Shown here: positions 40,557-47,254 of the stretch, piece after piece
Layout of the letters: every line of letters begins with the position of its first letter
How positions within the stretch are numbered: position 1 is the first letter of the stretch
Assembly: GCA_050255995.1 (NCBI GenBank)
Contig: JBFWIM010000001.1
Coordinates: 1-64,000 of the forward strand
DNA from: Intestinibacillus sp050255995
GTDB lineage: Bacteria; Bacillota; Clostridia; Oscillospirales; Butyricicoccaceae
Direction of reading: 5' to 3'
DNA: 64,000 nucleotides
Program-made: the position numbers and the translations under genes
The notes under the pieces: generated by a model
Told to the model about the DNA's origin: nothing
Seen by the model: the letters and a program-made list of their open reading frames with translations, nothing else
Database searches by the model: none

Positions 40557-41204
40557 TCAGTCCAGCAGAGCCAGAAGCTCCAACGGGTGGTCAATCAGCG
40601 CGTCCGCGCCCGCCTCGGCCAGCACGCTGCGCCCGCGAAAGCCCCAGGTCACGCCGACGGCGTACAGTCCCGCGTTTTGCGCCGTTTCCATGTCCACGCC
40701 GCTGTCCCCGACGTAAAGCGTCGTTTCCTGCGCCGCCCCCAGCGTTTGCAGCAGTTCGCGCGTGGAGGCCGGGTCGGGCTTGCGCGGCACGCCGGGCCGC
40801 TCGCCGAAGGTCTGGTCGATCAGACCGGGAAAGTAGTGCGCGGCGAGGGCTCTGGAAGCCGGGTCATACTTGTTGGACAGCACGCCCATGCGAATGCCCC
40901 GTTTCCGGAGCGCGGCGAGCAGCTCCGGAATGCCGGGGTACGGGGCGGTGCGGCACATCATGTGCGCGTCATAATGCGCGCGGAAATCCGCAAGGCAGGC
41001 GGATATGGCGTCGTCGTCCGCGCCCGAGGGCAGCGCGCGCTGCATCAGGTTCCGGATGCCGTTGCCCACGAAGGCACGGATTTCCCCGTCAGTGCGGGTG
41101 GGATAGCCGTGCCGCCGCAGGGCGGCGTTCGTTGCGTCGGCAAGGTCGCCGAGCGTGTCCAACAGGGTGCCGTCCAGATCAAAGATTACGGTTTTTACGT
41201 TCAT
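40557..41204 (-). CDS. HAD-family phosphatase (phosphoglycolate-phosphatase-like)
   Basis: A 215-residue HAD hydrolase. Motif I IFDLDGTLLDT with both catalytic Asp, motif II VLSNK, motif III Lys in PRKPDP, motif IV YVGDSGVDMETA. A helical cap follows motif I, as in Gph-type enzymes. The start overlaps the malQ stop by ATGA, so it is translationally coupled. The substrate is unknown. Confidence 0.9.
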   Translation of the reverse strand: MNVKTVIFDLDGTLLDTLGDLADATNAALRRHGYPTRTDGEIRAFVGNGIRNLMQRALPSGADDDAISACLADFRAHYDAHMMCRTAPYPGIPELLAALRKRGIRMGVLSNKYDPASRALAAHYFPGLIDQTFGERPGVPRKPDPASTRELLQTLGAAQETTLYVGDSGVDMETAQNAGLYAVGVTWGFRGRSVLAEAGADALIDHPLELLALLD

Positions 41205-42703
41205 GCCTTTTTTGGATACCTCTTATAAGTTTCTGTGATTTCGCGGAGCAGGGACTCCACCTTTGTGTTGATCGCGTCGGCACGCACGCGCCAGCGCCAG
41301 TTGCCGCCAACCGTCGCCGGAACGTTCATGCGCGCGTCGGCGCCGAGCGAAAGAATGTCCTGCATCGTGGTCATGGCGATGCGCGCGGGCGAGGCGAAGA
41401 CGCTCTTGATGGCGCTCCAGCCGAGCGCCTCGGCCATGGAGGAGCGTAGATACCGGTAGGCGAACTGCCGCTCCTCCTCGGTGCAGATATCCATGACTTG
41501 CTCGCATACGCTCTGGGAATCGTGCGTCGAGGTGTAGACGATGGCGTTCACCGGATAGTTGTGGGGCAGGTGGTCGTTGTCGCCCGCGGCGTCAAAACCG
41601 AAGATCAGCACGCGCATGCCGGGAAAGCCGGAAGCCTGCAGCAGCGCGCGCACCTTGTCGGTCTGCACGCCGAGATCCTCCGCGATCATGGGCACGTCGC
41701 CGAGCGTTTCGGCGATTGCGCGGAACAGTTTCATGCCCGGGCCGGGCTTCCAGACGCCCCGGATGGCGTTTTCCTCGCCCGCGTCGACCTCCCAATAAGC
41801 CTCGAAGCCGCGGAAGTGATCCAGACGCACCACGTCGAACAGCGCGAGGTTGCTTTGAATGCGCCACAGCCACCACGCATAGCCGGTTTTTTCGTGCTGC
41901 CTCCAGTCGTAGACCGGATTGCCCCAGAGCTGGCCGGTATCGGAGTAATAATCGGGCGGCACGCCAGCCACCTTGCGCGGGCTGCGGTCAGGCGCGAGCT
42001 GGAACAGCTCCGGATGCGCCCACACATCGCAGGAGTCGGAGGACACATAGATTGGGATATCGCCGATGATGCGCACACCATGGGCGTTGGCATAGGCGCG
42101 CAGGGCGGTCCACTGCCCGTAAAACAGGTATTGCAGGAAGGTATAGAAATTTACGTCTTCAAGCAGTTTTGCGCGGTATGCCATGATGGAAGCGGGATCC
42201 CGGGACACAAGGGCGGAATCCGCCCACTCCCACAGGGGGCGGCCCTCAAAATAATCCTTGAGCGCCATAAACAGCGCGTAATCGTCGAGCCACTCGGCGT
42301 TTTCCACGGCAAAGGCGTCGATTTTTGCCTGTAGGGCAGCATTGACTCTGGAAAAGGCCTGCCGCAGCAGCGGCCAGCGCGCCGCGCGCAGATGGTCGAA
42401 ATCCACCTTGTCGGGGGAAGCGCCGGGCGCGTCGCCGCGGGCGATTTCCTCCGGCGTCAGCAGGCCGTCCGCACGCAGCAGGTCGAGATCAATGAGGTAC
42501 GGGTTGCCGGCTGCGGCGGAATAGCACTGGTAGGGCGATTCGCCGAAGCCGATATGGCCAAGCGGGAGCACCTGCCAGTATTTCTGTCCGGCCGCCTCCA
42601 GAAAATCTACGAAAGCAAAAGCATCCTTGCCCATCGAGCCGATTCCGTGCGGTGAGGGCAGGGAGGTGATATGCATCAGCACACCGCTCGCGCGTTCAAA
42701 CAT
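41201..42703 (-). CDS. malQ: 4-alpha-glucanotransferase (amylomaltase)
   Basis: A 500-residue GH77 enzyme that rearranges alpha-1,4-glucans. The N-terminus has SGVLMHITSLPSPHGIGSMG and YWQVLPLGH; VRLDHFRGFEAYWEV holds the nucleophile Asp, MIAEDLG the acid/base Glu, and YTSTHDSQS the third acid (His-Asp). The ATG at 42703 follows AAAGGAGG. First gene of the operon, reading away from trmB. Confidence 0.95.
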   Translation of the reverse strand: MFERASGVLMHITSLPSPHGIGSMGKDAFAFVDFLEAAGQKYWQVLPLGHIGFGESPYQCYSAAAGNPYLIDLDLLRADGLLTPEEIARGDAPGASPDKVDFDHLRAARWPLLRQAFSRVNAALQAKIDAFAVENAEWLDDYALFMALKDYFEGRPLWEWADSALVSRDPASIMAYRAKLLEDVNFYTFLQYLFYGQWTALRAYANAHGVRIIGDIPIYVSSDSCDVWAHPELFQLAPDRSPRKVAGVPPDYYSDTGQLWGNPVYDWRQHEKTGYAWWLWRIQSNLALFDVVRLDHFRGFEAYWEVDAGEENAIRGVWKPGPGMKLFRAIAETLGDVPMIAEDLGVQTDKVRALLQASGFPGMRVLIFGFDAAGDNDHLPHNYPVNAIVYTSTHDSQSVCEQVMDICTEEERQFAYRYLRSSMAEALGWSAIKSVFASPARIAMTTMQDILSLGADARMNVPATVGGNWRWRVRADAINTKVESLLREITETYKRYPKKA

Positions 42704-42749
42704 GTTTGGCCTCCTTTGGCGCGCTGTGCGCACCAAGTATTGTAGTCCT

Positions 42750-42779
42750 ATTATACGCGGCGCGCCCGGAAACTGTCAA
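42750..42779 (-). promoter_or_regulatory. malQ promoter
   Basis: On the minus strand TTGACA (42774-42779), 18-base spacer, TATAAT (42750-42755). The remaining bases to 42913 hold no gene. Confidence 0.8.
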
Positions 42780-42913
42780 TTTACGGTTTTCCTTCAAAAA
42801 GCGCGCTGCACCGCCAGAATTCCACAGCGCGTCCATAAAGATCGCCCGGCGGCAGGCATCCGCGCGGGATATATTTTGCCCGCATGCGGCCGGAATCATG
42901 CCGTCAAATTTAC

Positions 42914-42942
42914 TTGCAAAGGGGTTTTAAACCCGCTATAAT
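42914..42942 (+). promoter_or_regulatory. trmB promoter
   Basis: TTGCAA (42914-42919), 17-base spacer, TATAAT (42937-42942). Confidence 0.75.
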
Positions 42943-42976
42943 GTAAAAATAAGAAAAACGGGGGAATCAGAGTACC

Positions 42977-43636
42977 ATGAGAATGCGGAAAAAGAAAAAT
43001 CTCGATGTGCGTTTCGCGGCCTGCGCACCGGTGATGGCGGCCTCGCCCGAAGCCCTGCGCGGCAAGTGGCGCGCACTGTTCGGCAACGATAACCCGCTGC
43101 ATGTCGAAATCGGCTGCGGCAAGGGGCGGTTTGTGCTGGGTATGGCGAAACTGCATCCGGACGTCAACTTCGTCGCGATTGAGCGGGAGGAGGGCGCGCT
43201 GATCATGGCGACCGAGAAGGCCATGGAGGATTTGCCTGCAAACGTACGCTTTCTGTCCTACGATGCGGCCGAGCTGCGCCAGATTTTCGCCCCCGGCGAG
43301 GTGGATCTCATCTACCTCAACTTCTCCGACCCGTGGCCGCCCAACCGGCAGCGCAAGCGCCGCCTGACCTACCGCGCCTTTCTGGACGTGTACAGCGACG
43401 TCCTGGCCGAACAGGGGGCGCTGTATTTCAAAACGGACAACCAGCGCCTGTTTGAATGGTCGCTCGGCGAAATCTGCGCCTACGGCTGGCTGCTGCAGAA
43501 CATTTCGCTGGATCTGCACCGCTCGGATTTTGAGGGCAACGTCATGACTGAGTACGAGGAGCGCTTTGCCGCGCAGGGCAGCCGCATCTACCGACTGGAG
43601 GCGCGCCGCCGCCTGCCGGAATTTATGCCGAAATAG
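42977..43636 (+). CDS. trmB: tRNA (guanine-46-N7)-methyltransferase
   Basis: A 219-residue SAM methyltransferase making m7G46 in tRNA. Seen: HVEIGCGKGRFVLGMA (SAM site), IYLNFSDPWPPNRQRKRR (substrate loop) and the conserved T-E-YE near the C-terminus. An ATG at 42983 is an alternative start, and the ribosome site is weak (GGGGGAA). It is a lone gene ending in a terminator. Confidence 0.95.
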   Translation: MRMRKKKNLDVRFAACAPVMAASPEALRGKWRALFGNDNPLHVEIGCGKGRFVLGMAKLHPDVNFVAIEREEGALIMATEKAMEDLPANVRFLSYDAAELRQIFAPGEVDLIYLNFSDPWPPNRQRKRRLTYRAFLDVYSDVLAEQGALYFKTDNQRLFEWSLGEICAYGWLLQNISLDLHRSDFEGNVMTEYEERFAAQGSRIYRLEARRRLPEFMPK

Positions 43637-43639
43637 CGG

Positions 43640-43671
43640 AAAAGCCCCGGGACATCGGTTCCGGGGCTTTT
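43640..43671. terminator. Bidirectional terminator
   Basis: AAAGCCCCGG (43641-43650) pairs with CCGGGGCTTT (43661-43670). Confidence 0.85.
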
Positions 43672-43683
43672 GGCGGCTTATTG

Positions 43684-44322
43684 TTAAATGAGCTTATAGC
43701 CGTGGGGCGTGACGATCGCATCGAGGCGCTTGCCGGCGCGGCACTCCGGGCACTCATGCGACTGGATCACGTTGTGGTAATGCGGGAAGTCCTCGCCGCT
43801 GAAAACGTGTACGACCGGCAGGCCGCCCAACTCGTTAATGTTTGCAAACAGCGCGGAATAGCCGGCGACACGGCCGCCATAATATTCAACACATTCGCGC
43901 GTCTGCGTCAGGGTCTGGCCGGTGGAGGCCGAGGTCACGAGCACCAGAACGTCCTTGTGCTGCACCAGGGGACGCAGATTGTCCGCAAAGACAAACTGGC
44001 CGTGGACGTTGCTGTCCGGCTCGATCAGATAGATGTCCTTGTCCTGGTTCATCGAGCCCAGGCTGCTCTTGGACAGCTCGCGCGCAAGGTACGCGCCGAT
44101 GTATTCCGTGCCCTCAAGACACAGGATGGTGTCGATATTCGTCGCATTGTAGAAGTTTGCAATGATGCCTGCAACGAGTGAAGCGCGTGTCAGGCTGTGT
44201 TTGATGGCCGACATATCAATATAGTAATTGATGTGGGAATGGTTGGTGGCGAAATGCCCGGGGATTGCATCCGCGTAAAGCTCTTTATCGAGTTTGGAAA
44301 TAACCCGGATTGCTTTTTCCAT
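43684..44322 (-). CDS. Phosphoribosyltransferase-like protein
   Basis: A 212-residue protein with a type I phosphoribosyltransferase fold, like Clostridial proteins named orotate phosphoribosyltransferase. The PRPP loop is altered: VLVLVTSASTGQTL, lacking the usual acidic pair before TG. A Cys pair (CPEC) near the C-terminus and an absent pyrimidine operon make orotate use uncertain. The ATG at 44322 follows AAAGGCGG; 44355 is an alternative. It is expressed alone. Confidence 0.72.
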   Translation of the reverse strand: MEKAIRVISKLDKELYADAIPGHFATNHSHINYYIDMSAIKHSLTRASLVAGIIANFYNATNIDTILCLEGTEYIGAYLARELSKSSLGSMNQDKDIYLIEPDSNVHGQFVFADNLRPLVQHKDVLVLVTSASTGQTLTQTRECVEYYGGRVAGYSALFANINELGGLPVVHVFSGEDFPHYHNVIQSHECPECRAGKRLDAIVTPHGYKLI

Positions 44323-44376
44323 ACAAGACCGCCTTTCCTCTTTCGTGTTTTCCATAGTTTCCCGATGTTTGAAAAT

Positions 44377-44446
44377 ATTATACCACAAGGGCATATATTC
44401 GCCTAGAGCTCGTCCGTCGCCTTTATCGCTAAGTGCTCATATTATA
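44377..44446 (-). promoter_or_regulatory. Two similar extended -10 promoters
   Basis: On the minus strand CTTGTGGTATAATAT (-10 at 44377-44382) and CTTGTGATATAATAT (-10 at 44441-44446) are near copies 64 bases apart. Both carry the extended TGn motif and face the phosphoribosyltransferase-like gene. Confidence 0.6.
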
Positions 44447-44509
44447 TCACAAGGGGCGGAGGCTGCAAAGAGCTTTTCTGCAACTTTGCGGAAAGCGGAT
44501 AACGGGCAT

Positions 44510-44540
44510 AAAAAAACGGAGACGCTGCGGCGTCTCCGTC
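44510..44540 (-). terminator. Terminator of infC-rpmI-rplT
   Basis: ACGGAGACGC pairs with GCGTCTCCGT; on the minus strand it is followed by T7. Confidence 0.92.
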
Positions 44541-44561
44541 TGTCTGTATGGGAAATCAGGC

Positions 44562-44915
44562 TTAGAGCGCGGCCTTGGCCTTTTCGACCAGTGCGCCGAA
44601 AGCGGCCTTGTCGCTCACCGCGAGCTCAGCCAGCATCTTGCGGTTGATGTCGATGCCCGCCTTCTTGAGGCCGTTCATGAAGCGGCTGTAGTTGATGTCG
44701 CAGACCTTTGCCTGCGCGGAAATACGGGTGATCCACAGGCGGCGGAAGTCTCTCTTCTTGTGCTTTCTGCCGATGTACGCGTATTTCAGGCTCTTCATCA
44801 CAGCCTGGTTAGCAACTTTATAATGGGTAGACTTGGCGCCCCAGTAGCCCTTGGCGCGCTTCAGGATCTTCTTTCTTCTCTTGCGCGTCATCATCGCGCC
44901 CTTAACTCTTGCCAT
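44562..44915 (-). CDS. rplT: Ribosomal protein L20
   Basis: A 117-residue bL20, needed for early 50S assembly and binding 23S rRNA. The basic N-terminus (MTRKRRKKILKRAKGYWGAK) and SRFMNGLKKAGIDINRKML are diagnostic. Third in the infC-rpmI-rplT operon. In Bacillus it represses its own operon through the infC leader. AGGAGG precedes the ATG. Confidence 0.98.
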   Translation of the reverse strand: MARVKGAMMTRKRRKKILKRAKGYWGAKSTHYKVANQAVMKSLKYAYIGRKHKKRDFRRLWITRISAQAKVCDINYSRFMNGLKKAGIDINRKMLAELAVSDKAAFGALVEKAKAAL

Positions 44916-44958
44916 TTTTAAATCCTCCTAATAGCGAAAATCAGTTTGCGGTGACGCA

Positions 44959-45162
44959 TTAAGCGTAGGGAATCAGGCGCTTGACCTGTGCGACGTTCGT
45001 CTTGTCGGCGAAGCCTTCCTTGCGGAGCTGGCGCTTCAGCTTGGAGGTCTTGCCGTGGCCGTTGAGCAGGTGGCGCTTGCCGGCGTGGCCGCGCTTGATC
45101 TTACCGGTCTTGGTGACGGTGAATCTCTTTTTCGCACCGCTGTGAGTCTTAATCTTGGGCAT
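44959..45162 (-). CDS. rpmI: Ribosomal protein L35
   Basis: A 67-residue bL35: MPKIKTHSGAKKRFTVTKTG and KRHLLNGHGKTSKLKRQLRK. Normal length. AGGAGAA precedes the ATG. It lies between infC and rplT in the conserved order. Confidence 0.98.
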   Translation of the reverse strand: MPKIKTHSGAKKRFTVTKTGKIKRGHAGKRHLLNGHGKTSKLKRQLRKEGFADKTNVAQVKRLIPYA

Positions 45163-45207
45163 GGTGGTTCTCCTCTCTTACGCCGCGCCGGGCGCGGCAC
45201 ACTTTCG

Positions 45208-45777
45208 TTATTCTTCGGCGGGTTGCTGGGGCGCCTTGTCCTTTGTGCCCTTGGACTGGACGGCGTCCTTCAGAGGGGCCATGAACATAATCATCTGGCG
45301 GCCCTCGAGCTTGGACGGCTTCTCTACCGTGCCGTATTCCTTGCAGATTTCGGCAAAGCGCTGGAGCAGATCACGTCCGAGCGAGGAGTGGGTGACCTCA
45401 CGGCCGCGGAAGCGGACGGTGACCTTAACCTTGTTGCCGTCCTGCAGAAAACGGAGCGCCCGGCCAACCTTTATGTTGAGGTCGCCGACGTCGATGTTGG
45501 GCGTGAGACGGATCTCCTTGATTTCCACGACGTGCTGGTTGCGGCGCGCTTCCTTTTCGCGTTTCGCCTGCTCGAAGCGGAATTTTCCATAGTCCATAAT
45601 CTTGCACACGGGCGGCTGTGCCTGCGGCGCGATCTTTACCAGGTCCAGGCTCTTCTGGTCGGCAAGCTCCTGCGCTTCGCGCGAGGACACAATGCCGAGC
45701 TGTGCGCCGTCGTCCCCGATCAGGCGGACTTCCTTGTCGCGGATCTCTTCATTGATCTGATGTTCCATGCTGCTAAT
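45208..45777 (-). CDS. infC: Translation initiation factor IF-3, AUU start
   Basis: A 189-residue IF-3 that keeps 30S free and checks initiation codons. The N-domain has INEEIRDKEVRLIGDDGAQ, and the C-domain IKEIRLTPNIDVGDLNIK and GDxxKVTVRFRGRE. The likely start is ATT at 45775-45777: GGAGGTG (45785-45791) lies 7 bases before it but 16 before the first ATG (45766-45768). IF-3 genes of other bacteria also start with AUU, which lets IF-3 repress its own translation. The C-terminus has a Lys/Gln/Pro tail. Confidence 0.93.
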   Translation of the reverse strand: MSSMEHQINEEIRDKEVRLIGDDGAQLGIVSSREAQELADQKSLDLVKIAPQAQPPVCKIMDYGKFRFEQAKREKEARRNQHVVEIKEIRLTPNIDVGDLNIKVGRALRFLQDGNKVKVTVRFRGREVTHSSLGRDLLQRFAEICKEYGTVEKPSKLEGRQMIMFMAPLKDAVQSKGTKDKAPQQPAEE

Positions 45778-45784
45778 AGGTGAG

Positions 45785-45967
45785 CACCTCCAAACATTTA
45801 AGTGGCTCTCCGGCCGGAGCCGGGATTTTTGACATAAAAAAGCGGACGGCAAGCACCGTCCGACCTGTTACAAGGCAAGCCCCGGGAGAAAAACCCCGGA
45901 GAAAACTGCGCTGTAAACCCGTTTGCAAAACGCGGCGGGTGAGGACGGAGGCCCTGCTTTTTTGTAC
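45785..45967 (-). promoter_or_regulatory. infC leader with attenuator hairpin
   Basis: An about 190-base leader. A terminator-like stem CGGACGG/CCGTCCG followed by T6 (45835-45862) sits before infC, and a CCCCGG hairpin lies 20 bases earlier. The layout resembles the L20-controlled infC leader of Bacillus; the L20 binding pseudoknot could not be confirmed by eye. Confidence 0.7.
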
Positions 45968-45973
45968 CTGATA

Positions 45974-46002
45974 ACTATACCAGACAGCATGTGGAATGTC
46001 AA
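45974..46002 (-). promoter_or_regulatory. infC operon promoter
   Basis: On the minus strand TTGACA (45997-46002), 17-base spacer, TATAGT (45974-45979). Confidence 0.85.
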
Positions 46003-46168
46003 TGCTTTTTTTCTGAAAAGTGAATTTTTCCGGCAAACACAAGCCGTTTTTTCTGAAAATGCCGCATGGCACTTGACAAAACCGCATAACATAGTGTATC
46101 GTTCTGGTTCGGAGGACGGCGCGCGTCTTGGGAATGTTTCACAGGCTCAGGTTTTTTTCACGAAGGTG

Positions 46169-46197
46169 TTGAAATTGGGCGCGCGTTAGTCTATGCT
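46169..46197 (+). promoter_or_regulatory. Promoter of the DUF1292 gene
   Basis: TTGAAA (46169-46174), 17-base spacer, TATGCT (46192-46197). Confidence 0.6.
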
Positions 46198-46274
46198 AGA
46201 GATAGCAAAGAACCGAGCACCAGGAATAGGGCCGCGCGCCCTCTGGAACTTTGATAAAAAAGGAGGCACACATA

Positions 46275-46571
46275 ATGAGCGAGGAACTCGGCAATAATTA
46301 TGTTGTCCTGACCGACGAAGACGGCAACGAGGTGGAGTTTGAGCATATCGACACCGTGGAGCTGAACGGTGAGACCTATATGGCCTTTATTCCCGCGGAG
46401 CTTTCCGTGGAGGACGAGGCGGAGGTTGTAATCCTCAAGGTGGCAGAGGAAGACGGCGAAGAGGTTCTGGCTTCCGTCGACGATGAAGAAGAGGCGGATC
46501 GCGTTTACGAAATCGTCATGAGCCACGTAGAGGAGTTTTATGACGAAGAGCCCGAGGGCATTCAACAGTAA
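46275..46571 (+). CDS. DUF1292 acidic protein
   Basis: A 98-residue, strongly acidic DUF1292 protein (VVLTDEDGNEVEFEHIDTVE, then a YMAFIPAE strand and an acidic tail). The fold is small and beta-rich; the function is unknown. In Firmicutes it often lies near alaS, ruvX and yrzL, but here it is alone. AGGAGG lies 8 bases before the ATG at 46275. Confidence 0.9.
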   Translation: MSEELGNNYVVLTDEDGNEVEFEHIDTVELNGETYMAFIPAELSVEDEAEVVILKVAEEDGEEVLASVDDEEEADRVYEIVMSHVEEFYDEEPEGIQQ

Positions 46572-46648
46572 ACGGCGGCGAATTTGGTGAAAAGCAAGCC
46601 CTGCCCTGTTTGACAGCAGTCTTTTTTTAACCCACATTTTAGATAAGG

Positions 46649-46843
46649 GATTCCGGTATTAGAATTCCGCACACAAGTGCAGGCCTCCCGTCCCGGGACG
46701 GATGTTGGAAGCGCAGCGTGTGCGGATAGGAAACCCACCTGCTGTTCGTGCAGGTTACTAATCTGGCTGCATCGGCAGTGGCGGGGTTTGTTTTCATATA
46801 CGAGAATCGTTCGGCGGGTGAGAACCCGCTTTTCCGTTTTTTT
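46649..46843 (+). ncRNA. Candidate structured non-coding RNA with its own terminator
   Basis: A multi-branched fold is visible. P1: GATTC (46649-46653)/GAATC (46804-46808) plus GTAT (46656-46659)/ATAC (46798-46801). P2: TCCGCACAC (46666-46674)/GTGTGCGGA (46718-46726), with an inner CCGTC/GACGG hairpin. P3: AAACCC (46731-46736)/GGGTTT (46784-46789), enclosing ACCTGC/GCAGGT (46737-46755) and CTGC/GCAG (46767-46778) hairpins. A terminator GCGGGT/ACCCGC with a T-rich tract ends it (46814-46843). An upstream TTGACA (46610-46615) has only a weak -10. No known class was recognised. Confidence 0.6.
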
Positions 46844-46856
46844 ACAAAATGTTTAC

Positions 46857-46885
46857 TTGTGTCAGGAGACGGCATATGCTATACT
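46857..46885 (+). promoter_or_regulatory. Promoter of the 30-residue small gene
   Basis: TTGTGT (46857-46862), 17-base spacer, TATACT (46880-46885). Confidence 0.65.
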
Positions 46886-46926
46886 ATAAAAGGTGGAACA
46901 AGTTTAAATATGGAGGTGACGACGGT

Positions 46927-47019
46927 ATGAGACCAATCGGTAAACCGAGAAAGCCAGATTCGCCGGATATCGACGACCTGATTTTTGAGGGGGAGCATCC
47001 GGAAGAAAGCGAAAAATAA
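46927..47019 (+). CDS. 30-residue small protein
   Basis: A short open frame with a complete expression unit: promoter at 46857-46885, GGAGGTGA 7 bases before the ATG, and a terminator starting 30 bases after the stop. The peptide begins MRPIGKPRKPDSPDIDDL and is basic at the start and acidic at the end (EGEHPEESEK). It has no signal peptide or membrane helix. No family was recognised. Confidence 0.6.
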   Translation: MRPIGKPRKPDSPDIDDLIFEGEHPEESEK

Positions 47020-47048
47020 GAAAGCTTTCTTCTCCCAAAGTGTACGGT

Positions 47049-47124
47049 CCACGCTGTAGCGTGGTTTTTTTATATTCTTTTTCAGGACGGCTGCAGGGAA
47101 TGTCCCGCAGGCCGCCCTTTTTTG
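47049..47124 (+). terminator. Tandem terminators after the small gene
   Basis: First: CCACGC/GCGTGG with T7 (47049-47072). Second: an imperfect 15-bp stem (47085-47117) followed by T6. Together they insulate the small gene from ppk. A TATACT at 47196-47201 is the likely ppk -10. Confidence 0.85.
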
Positions 47125-47254
47125 TCCCGCACCTTTACAATAATTTTACATCTGGACGCGAAAGTACCGTCTGGTGTATGCTCTCACGGATGTGTTATAC
47201 TAAAAGCGACCTGAAGCCGCGCTGGCGGCATGGAAAGAGAGAGAGGGACAGGGT

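Noticed and set aside
10463..46732. A shared 15-mer TGTGCGGATAGGAAA at 10463-10477 and 46718-46732
   Set aside because: One exact 15-base match in 64 kb is expected by chance, and the flanks do not align.
46640..46845. 6S RNA as identity of the structured RNA
   Set aside because: 6S forms one long bulged hairpin; here two separate branched arms leave the closing stem.
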